Shown here: in pieces, positions 5,577-10,425 of the stretch | How positions within the stretch are numbered: the stretch's first letter is position 1 | How the letters are laid out: each line of letters begins with the position of its first letter | Assembly (NCBI GenBank): GCA_964590945.1 | Contig: CAZPXF010000078.1 | Span: 1-10,425 of the forward strand | Direction: 5' to 3' | From: CAZPXF01 sp964590945 | GTDB taxonomy: Bacteria; Bacillota; Clostridia; Lachnospirales; Lachnospiraceae | Length of the DNA: 10,425 nt | Notes under the pieces: generated by a model | What the model saw: the letters and a program-made list of their open reading frames with translations, nothing else | What the model was told of the DNA's origin: nothing | Database searches by the model: none | Made by a program: the position numbers and the translations under genes

Positions 5577-6854
5577 ATGAAAATATGGATTCAAAACGGA
5601 CATGTGCTGGATCCGGAGACGGGACGGAACGGGATGGCAGATGTTCTGATCGATGGAGACCGGATCATCAGGGTTGGAAAGCCGGAAAACTGGCAGGCCG
5701 ATCAGGTGATCGATGCAAAGGGCGCATATGTCATGCCCGGGTTTATAGATTTACACGTCCATTTGAGAGATCCGGGACTGGAGTATAAGGAAACTTTGGA
5801 GACGGGAGGAAATGCGGCGGCAAGGGGCGGCGTCACGACCGTGTGTGCGATGCCGAACACAAAGCCTGTCACGGATACGAAGGAGATGATCGAGGAGATC
5901 AACCGTCGCCAGAAGGAAGAGTGCAAGGTTCATGTGATCCAGCTCGGCGCCGTGACAAAGGGGCAGATGGGGCAGGAGCTTGCCGATATCAGCGGAATGG
6001 CTGAGGCAGGCTGTCATGCCATCAGCGAGGACGGGAAATCGGTCATGAATGCTTCTTTGTACCGCAAGGGCATGAGAGAGGCGAAGAAAGCCGGAATCGC
6101 TGTATTTGCACATTGCGAGGATATTACGATGGTGGAAGGCGGCGTTATGAACGCCGATGAAAGATCCGCTGCCCTTGGACTTCCGGGAATCACAAATGCC
6201 GTGGAGGATGTTATCGTCGCGAGGGATATCCTGCTTGCCAGGGAGACGGGAGTGCAGCTCCATCTGTGCCACTGTTCGACCAGGGACAGCGTGAAGCTTG
6301 TGAAGGCGGCAAAGGCGGAGGGACTTCCGGTTACGGCGGAGGTGTGTCCGCACCATTTCATTTTGACAAGCGATGATATTCCGGAAGATGACGGCAATTA
6401 CAAGATGAATCCGCCGCTTCGGACACGGGCGGATGTGGACGCTCTGGTTCAGGGACTAAGGGATGGCGTCATGGATGTGATCTCTACGGATCACGCGCCT
6501 CATGCGGAGGAAGAAAAGAACTGCTCCATGAAGAAAGCGGCATTTGGCATCGTGGGGCTTGAGACGAGCGCCGCGCTCACATATACGGAGCTTGTTGACA
6601 AGGGAATCCTGACGCCGATGCAGATGGCGGAGAAGATGAGCTATAATCCGGCAAGGATCCTTGGACTTTCCGATAAAGGAAGTATCGCGGAGGGTAAGGC
6701 TGCGGATATCGTGATCTTTGATCCGAAGGCCGCGTGGACGATCGACAGGAACGCATTTGCCTCCAAAGGGAAAAATACGCCGTTCCACGGGAAAAAAGTA
6801 AAAGGACAGGTGAAATATACGCTTGTTGATGGTAAAATAGTCTATAACGTTTGA
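5577..6854 (+). CDS. pyrC: Dihydroorotase, class I
   Basis: A 425-residue zinc amidohydrolase that closes N-carbamoyl-aspartate to dihydroorotate, the third step of UMP synthesis, in the cytoplasm. The metal and substrate residues of the class I (Bacillus-type) enzyme can be seen: H60 and H62 in DLHVHLRDPG (58-67), R64, D151 in SEDGKS as the bridging carboxylate, H179 (FAHCED), H232 (LCHCST) and D305 in STDHAPH (303-309), the second dihydroorotase signature. Length is normal for the class. The start at 5577 was preferred over an upstream in-frame ATG because of its AGGAGG. It is the first gene of a pyrimidine cluster, 15 bases before pyrF. A TATAAA (5519-5524) upstream could be part of an internal promoter, but no -35 box was found. 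Confidence 0.96.
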   Translation: MKIWIQNGHVLDPETGRNGMADVLIDGDRIIRVGKPENWQADQVIDAKGAYVMPGFIDLHVHLRDPGLEYKETLETGGNAAARGGVTTVCAMPNTKPVTDTKEMIEEINRRQKEECKVHVIQLGAVTKGQMGQELADISGMAEAGCHAISEDGKSVMNASLYRKGMREAKKAGIAVFAHCEDITMVEGGVMNADERSAALGLPGITNAVEDVIVARDILLARETGVQLHLCHCSTRDSVKLVKAAKAEGLPVTAEVCPHHFILTSDDIPEDDGNYKMNPPLRTRADVDALVQGLRDGVMDVISTDHAPHAEEEKNCSMKKAAFGIVGLETSAALTYTELVDKGILTPMQMAEKMSYNPARILGLSDKGSIAEGKAADIVIFDPKAAWTIDRNAFASKGKNTPFHGKKVKGQVKYTLVDGKIVYNV

Positions 6855-6869
6855 GGGAGGGATTAAGAG

Positions 6870-7796
6870 ATGATTGATAAATTAATAGCAAATATTAAGA
6901 AGACGCATGCCCCGATCGTTGTGGGACTTGATCCGATGCTGAGCTATGTTCCGGAGCATGTGCAAAAGAAGGCGTTCTCTGAGTTCGGCGAGAATCTGGA
7001 GGGAGCTGCGGAAGCGATCTGGCAGTTCAATAAAGAGATCGTGGACAAGACTTATGATCTGATCCCGGCTGTAAAGCCGCAGATCGCGATGTACGAGCAG
7101 TTTGGGATTCCGGGGCTTCAGGCTTTTAAAAGGACGGTAGATTACTGTAAGTCCAGGGGGCTGGTCGTGATCGGAGATATCAAGCGGGGGGACATCGGCT
7201 CTACTTCCGCTGCGTACGCAGCCGGGCATATCGGCAAGGTACAGGTCGGAGGCAATACTTTTGTACCGTTTGGCGAGGATTTCGTGACGGTCAATCCGTA
7301 TCTTGGTTCTGACGGCGTGAATCCATTTATCAAGGTTTGCAAGGAAGAGAAGAAAGGTCTCTTTATCCTTGTCAAGACGTCCAACCCGTCCAGCGGGGAG
7401 TTCCAGGATCAGAAGATCGGCGGCAAGCCGCTCTATGAGCTTGTGGGCGAGAAGGTTGCCGAGTGGGGCGAGCAGTGCATGGGCGATACATACAGCAATA
7501 TAGGGGCGGTCGTCGGAGCGACATATCCGGAGATGGGCAAGGTTCTTCGCAAAGTGATGCCGAAATCCTACATTCTTGTGCCGGGATATGGCGCACAGGG
7601 CGGCAAAGGAAAGGATCTGGTTCATTTCTTCAATGAGGATGGACTCGGGGCGATCGTAAATTCTTCCCGCGGCATTATCGCGGCATACAGGCAGGAAGAG
7701 TATGCAAAATACGGCGCAGAGAATTTCGGGGATGCATCCCGCGCGGCGGTAGAAGCAATGACGGCGGATATCAGCGGGGCGCTTGCGAACAGATAA
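6870..7796 (+). CDS. pyrF: Orotidine 5'-phosphate decarboxylase, type 2
   Basis: A 308-residue enzyme that decarboxylates OMP to UMP, the last step of the pathway. The longer length (about 300 rather than 230-240 residues) and sequence fit the type 2 subfamily. Active-site residues are visible: D21 in VGLDP, K69 in AVKPQ, the D-x-K-x-x-D core DIKRGD (103-108) and the phosphate-binding NSSRGI (264-269) with R268. The ATG follows GGGAGGG by about eight bases. It lies 15 bases after pyrC and 11 bases before pyrK, in the same direction, so co-transcription is likely. Confidence 0.96.
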   Translation: MIDKLIANIKKTHAPIVVGLDPMLSYVPEHVQKKAFSEFGENLEGAAEAIWQFNKEIVDKTYDLIPAVKPQIAMYEQFGIPGLQAFKRTVDYCKSRGLVVIGDIKRGDIGSTSAAYAAGHIGKVQVGGNTFVPFGEDFVTVNPYLGSDGVNPFIKVCKEEKKGLFILVKTSNPSSGEFQDQKIGGKPLYELVGEKVAEWGEQCMGDTYSNIGAVVGATYPEMGKVLRKVMPKSYILVPGYGAQGGKGKDLVHFFNEDGLGAIVNSSRGIIAAYRQEEYAKYGAENFGDASRAAVEAMTADISGALANR

Positions 7797-7807
7797 GGAG
7801 ATCGGCG

Positions 7808-8572
7808 ATGGCAAACAGAAGGAAAGAGACGGCAAAAGTCATATCGCAGGAGCGTATCGCCACAGATATCTACAGCATGTGGATATCCTGCGAGGCGGCG
7901 GATACGGCGGCGCCGGGACAGTTTATTTCCGTATATACGAAGGATGCGGGCAAGCTGCTTCCAAGACCGATCAGTATCTGTGAGATCGACAGAAAACAGC
8001 ACAGGCTCCGTATCGTATATCGTGTAGTCGGCGGGGGGACGAAGCAGTTTTCCGCATATAAAGAGGGCGAAGACATGGAGATCCTGGGACCTCTTGGAAA
8101 TGGATTTCCGCTGAAGGAGAAGAAAGCATTCCTTATGGGCGGCGGTATCGGCATTCCGCCGATGCTGGAGCTGGCGAAGCAGCTGAACTGCGAGCGCCAG
8201 ATCATTGCAGGCTACAGAGACGAGCTTTTTCTGACAGAGGATCTGGAAAAATACGGGAAATTATATATTGCTACGGAGGACGGCAGCGCCGGGACAAAGG
8301 GGAATGTTATGGACGCCATTGCGGCAAATGCTCTGGATGCGGATATTATCTATGCCTGCGGGCCCAGGCCGATGCTGCGTGCGATCAAGGCATATGCCAT
8401 AGAGCATGATATAGAGTGTTATATCTCTATGGAAGAACGTATGGCGTGCGGTATCGGCGCCTGTCTTGCGTGCGTCTGCCAGTCCAAAGAGGTGGATGGA
8501 CACAGCCATGTGCACAATAAGCGGGTCTGTAAAGATGGTCCGGTATTTCCTGCAACGGAGGTGGAGCTGTGA
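7808..8572 (+). CDS. pyrK: Dihydroorotate dehydrogenase B electron transfer subunit PyrK
   Basis: A 254-residue flavo-iron-sulfur protein that passes electrons from dihydroorotate oxidation in PyrD to NAD+. It has a ferredoxin-reductase-type FAD domain with RPISI (53-57), a nucleotide-binding domain with GGGIGIPPM (111-119) and CGPRPML (184-190), and a C-terminal [2Fe-2S] site. The likely cluster cysteines are C214, C219, C222 and C241 (CGIGACLAC, then RVCKDGPVF). The stretch between C222 and C241 is 19 positions, longer than the 15 I recall for L. lactis and B. subtilis PyrK, and holds three histidines and an extra C224. AAGGAG (7795-7800), overlapping the pyrF stop, is the ribosome site. 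The stop shares its last base with the pyrD ATG. Confidence 0.95.
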   Translation: MANRRKETAKVISQERIATDIYSMWISCEAADTAAPGQFISVYTKDAGKLLPRPISICEIDRKQHRLRIVYRVVGGGTKQFSAYKEGEDMEILGPLGNGFPLKEKKAFLMGGGIGIPPMLELAKQLNCERQIIAGYRDELFLTEDLEKYGKLYIATEDGSAGTKGNVMDAIAANALDADIIYACGPRPMLRAIKAYAIEHDIECYISMEERMACGIGACLACVCQSKEVDGHSHVHNKRVCKDGPVFPATEVEL

Positions 8573-9474
8573 TGGATACAAGAGTGAATCTTGCAGGTGT
8601 GGAGCTGAAGAATCCTGTGATGACGGCGTCCGGGACATTTGGCTCCGGCGCGGAATACAGTGAATTCGTCGACCTGAACAGACTTGGGGCTGTTGTCACA
8701 AAGGGCGTGGCAAATGTGCCGTGGCCGGGCAATCCGACGCCGCGTATCGCGGAGGTTTACGGAGGCATGATGAATGCCATTGGCCTGCAGAATCCGGGTA
8801 TCGACGTATTCTGTGAGAGGGATATCCCGTATTTGAAGCAGTTTGATACGAAGATCATCGTAAATGTATGCGGAAGATCTACAGAAGATTACTGTGAGGT
8901 TGTGGAGCGTCTCGGAGATGAGGACGTTGACCTTTTGGAGATCAATATTTCCTGCCCGAATGTAAAAGAAGGCGGGATTGCATTTGGACAGAACCCAAAG
9001 GCGGCGGAGGATATCACAAGGGCAGTCAGGAAATATGCAAAGCAGCCGGTTATTATGAAGCTGAGCCCGAATGTAACAGATATTACAGAGATGGCCAAAG
9101 CCGTTGAGGCGGGCGGCGCAGATGTTGTCTCCCTGATCAATACATTGACAGGCATGAAGATTGATATTAACCGTCAGACATTTGCAGTTGCAAATAAAAC
9201 GGCAGGAGTATCCGGGCCGATCGTGAAGCCGATTGCAGTCCGTATGGTCTATGAAGTTGCCCATGCAGTGAAGCTTCCGGTCATTGGAATGGGCGGGATC
9301 CGGACGGCGGAGGATGCGATCGAATTCATTCTCGCCGGGGCGACGGCAGTGTCTGTCGGAACAGCTAATTTCTTCAATCCCACGGCAACCATTGAGATTG
9401 CGGAGGGGATCGAAAGATATATGGAAAAGTATCACTTTGAGAAGATTTCCGATATGGTCGGGATCGTAAAATAG
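8572..9474 (+). CDS. pyrD: Dihydroorotate dehydrogenase B catalytic subunit (class 1B)
   Basis: A 300-residue FMN enzyme that oxidises dihydroorotate to orotate. Class 1B is shown by the catalytic cysteine C128 in NISCPNVKEGG (125-135), where class 2 enzymes have serine, and by the adjoining pyrK. Other landmarks are TASGTFG (18-24), K44 in TKGV, the N-x-Q motif GLQNPG (71-76), K163 in MKLSPNV and the FMN phosphate region GMGGI (239-243). The chosen ATG overlaps the pyrK stop as TGATG, ten bases after GGAGG (8557-8561). An in-frame GTG at 8569 is seven bases after the same site and would add one residue; it cannot be excluded. The overlap suggests translational coupling, which would keep the two subunits in step. 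Confidence 0.96.
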   Translation: MDTRVNLAGVELKNPVMTASGTFGSGAEYSEFVDLNRLGAVVTKGVANVPWPGNPTPRIAEVYGGMMNAIGLQNPGIDVFCERDIPYLKQFDTKIIVNVCGRSTEDYCEVVERLGDEDVDLLEINISCPNVKEGGIAFGQNPKAAEDITRAVRKYAKQPVIMKLSPNVTDITEMAKAVEAGGADVVSLINTLTGMKIDINRQTFAVANKTAGVSGPIVKPIAVRMVYEVAHAVKLPVIGMGGIRTAEDAIEFILAGATAVSVGTANFFNPTATIEIAEGIERYMEKYHFEKISDMVGIVK

Positions 9475-9489
9475 AGGAGAAGAGAGCTT

Positions 9490-10425
9490 ATGAAGACTTA
9501 TGCATTTGGAATCGATGTCGGCGGGACTACAATTAAATGCGGATTTTTTAAAACGTCCGGGGAGCTGATCGATAAATGGGAAATCCCGACACGTAAGGAA
9601 GAGGATGGGAAATATATTCTGGATGATATCGCGGGAGCTATTCTTGTGAAGCTGAATCAGGCCGGAATCACGACAGAAGATGTTCTTGGCGTCGGCGTCG
9701 GCGTGCCGGGGCCTGTGCTGGATGACGGCACAGTTCTTGGATGCGTGAATCTCGGATGGGGAGAATTTAATGTGGCGGATGCGCTTGGCGAGAAACTTGT
9801 TCTTCCTGTAAAGGCGGCGAACGATGCGAATATAGCGGCTCTTGGCGAGATGTGGCAGGGCGGCGGAAAAGGCAGCAAAAACCTTGTCATGGTAACTCTT
9901 GGAACCGGAGTCGGCGGCGGAGTGATCTTAAATGGCAGAATCGTCAGCGGCGTGAACGGAGCCGGCGGGGAGATCGGCCATTTCCATATGAATGACGAGG
10001 AGACAGATACCTGCGGCTGCGGCAAAAAAGGATGTCTGGAGCAGTATGGATCCGCGACCGGAATTGTCCGTATGACACGAAAGGCGCTTAAGAATTACAG
10101 CGGTAAAACGAGTCTTAGAGATGATGAAAGCTTAAGCGCAAAGGTGATTTTCGACGCCGCAAAGGAGGGCGATGCGCTTGCCTGCGAGATGAACGAGCAG
10201 CTTGGAAGGATGCTTGGAAAGGCGCTTTCATACATAGCATGTGTTATAAATCCGGAGGTATTTGTGATCGGCGGCGGCGTTTCAAGGGCCGGGGAGATCC
10301 TTTTGGATACCATCCGGAAATATTATAAAGAATATGCATTCCATGCAGCGGCGGATACAAGGTTTGCGCTTGCGGAACTTGGAAATGATGCGGGAATTTA
10401 CGGAGGGGTTGGACTTCTTCTGTAG
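9490..10425 (+). CDS. glcK: ROK-family glucokinase
   Basis: A 311-residue sugar kinase that probably phosphorylates glucose to glucose 6-phosphate with ATP. The N-terminal phosphate loop DVGGTTIKCG (9-18), the catalytic aspartate D112 in NDANIAALGE (111-120), the ROK signature beginning LGTGVGGG (137-144) and GEIGH (160-164) are all present. The zinc site typical of ROK kinases is H164 with C175, C177 and C182 in CGCGKKGCLE (175-184). Length is normal and the stop codon is the last base of the window, so the gene is complete. GAGGAGA (9474-9480) precedes the ATG, 15 bases after pyrD. Glucose as substrate is the usual assignment for this subgroup, but other hexoses are possible. No sugar-related partner is visible, so its place after pyrD may reflect shared transcription only. 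Confidence 0.9.
   Translation: MKTYAFGIDVGGTTIKCGFFKTSGELIDKWEIPTRKEEDGKYILDDIAGAILVKLNQAGITTEDVLGVGVGVPGPVLDDGTVLGCVNLGWGEFNVADALGEKLVLPVKAANDANIAALGEMWQGGGKGSKNLVMVTLGTGVGGGVILNGRIVSGVNGAGGEIGHFHMNDEETDTCGCGKKGCLEQYGSATGIVRMTRKALKNYSGKTSLRDDESLSAKVIFDAAKEGDALACEMNEQLGRMLGKALSYIACVINPEVFVIGGGVSRAGEILLDTIRKYYKEYAFHAAADTRFALAELGNDAGIYGGVGLLL

Noticed and set aside
6140..6156. CGGCGTT/AACGCCG hairpin with a three-base loop inside pyrC
   Set aside because: Lies in coding sequence with no T-run or nearby gene boundary; repeated GGC/GCC codons make such stems likely by chance.
5751..6356. 201-codon minus-strand open frame opposite pyrC
   Set aside because: Antisense to the conserved dihydroorotase core; no motif support.
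6882..7835. 317-codon open frame on the minus strand opposite pyrF
   Set aside because: Almost fully antisense to pyrF, with no family motifs; a codon-bias shadow.
8419..9435. 338-codon open frame on the minus strand opposite pyrK/pyrD
   Set aside because: It lies antisense to well-supported genes, has no recognisable family motif and an odd Cys/His/Arg-rich composition, as expected from reverse-reading biased codons.
1..10425. Search for defence systems, mobile elements, CRISPR arrays, tRNA or rRNA genes
   Set aside because: Every gene has a housekeeping assignment, no transposase, integrase or repeat-spacer pattern is visible, and the only spacer over 60 bases (192-411) shows no RNA gene fold that I recognise.

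Overview
The window looks like chromosomal DNA of an endospore-forming, anaerobic Firmicute of the class Clostridia, most likely family Lachnospiraceae. Four things point there: an alpha/beta-type small acid-soluble spore protein, a PyrK plus class 1B PyrD pair (the NAD-linked dihydroorotate dehydrogenase typical of Gram-positives), purine-rich Shine-Dalgarno sites before almost every gene, and moderately GC-rich coding sequence with AT-rich spacers. The species cannot be fixed from this sequence alone. All ten genes lie on the + strand and none is broken.

Layout. (1) 18-191: a small spore protein, probably its own transcription unit, ending near a weak terminator-like hairpin. (2) 192-411: a 220-base AT-rich spacer, the only sizeable non-coding stretch. 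It holds a possible extended -10 promoter and two inverted repeats before the next gene. (3) 412-5523: an envelope and division block: a CdaR/PucR-type regulator, FtsE, FtsX, a secreted coiled-coil M23 endopeptidase, and a membrane-anchored S41 PDZ protease. (4) 5577-9474: a pyrimidine block, pyrC-pyrF-pyrK-pyrD. (5) 9490-10425: a ROK-family glucokinase whose stop codon is the last base of the window.

How the genes work together. FtsE (ATPase) and FtsX (membrane transducer) form a complex that, in other bacteria, switches on a peptidoglycan hydrolase outside the cell. The M23 protein encoded 11 bases after ftsX has the EnvC/PcsB-like coiled coil expected of such a partner and keeps every zinc and catalytic residue, so it is probably the hydrolase itself. 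The S41 protease may process or turn over this or other wall enzymes. PyrC makes dihydroorotate, PyrD/PyrK oxidises it to orotate, and PyrF makes UMP from OMP. PyrE, which makes OMP from orotate, is not in the window, nor are the carbamoyl-phosphate and aspartate carbamoyltransferase genes.

From 412 to the end, no gap exceeds 53 bases and no convincing + strand terminator is seen, so the whole block could be read as one message. The longest gap (5524-5576, before pyrC) carries a 12-bp hairpin next to the pyrC ribosome binding site and is the likeliest boundary between the two blocks. I saw no defence system, mobile element, CRISPR array, tRNA or rRNA, and nothing that amounts to a clearly new system. 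The most interesting items are regulatory structures and the pairing of FtsEX, hydrolase and protease.
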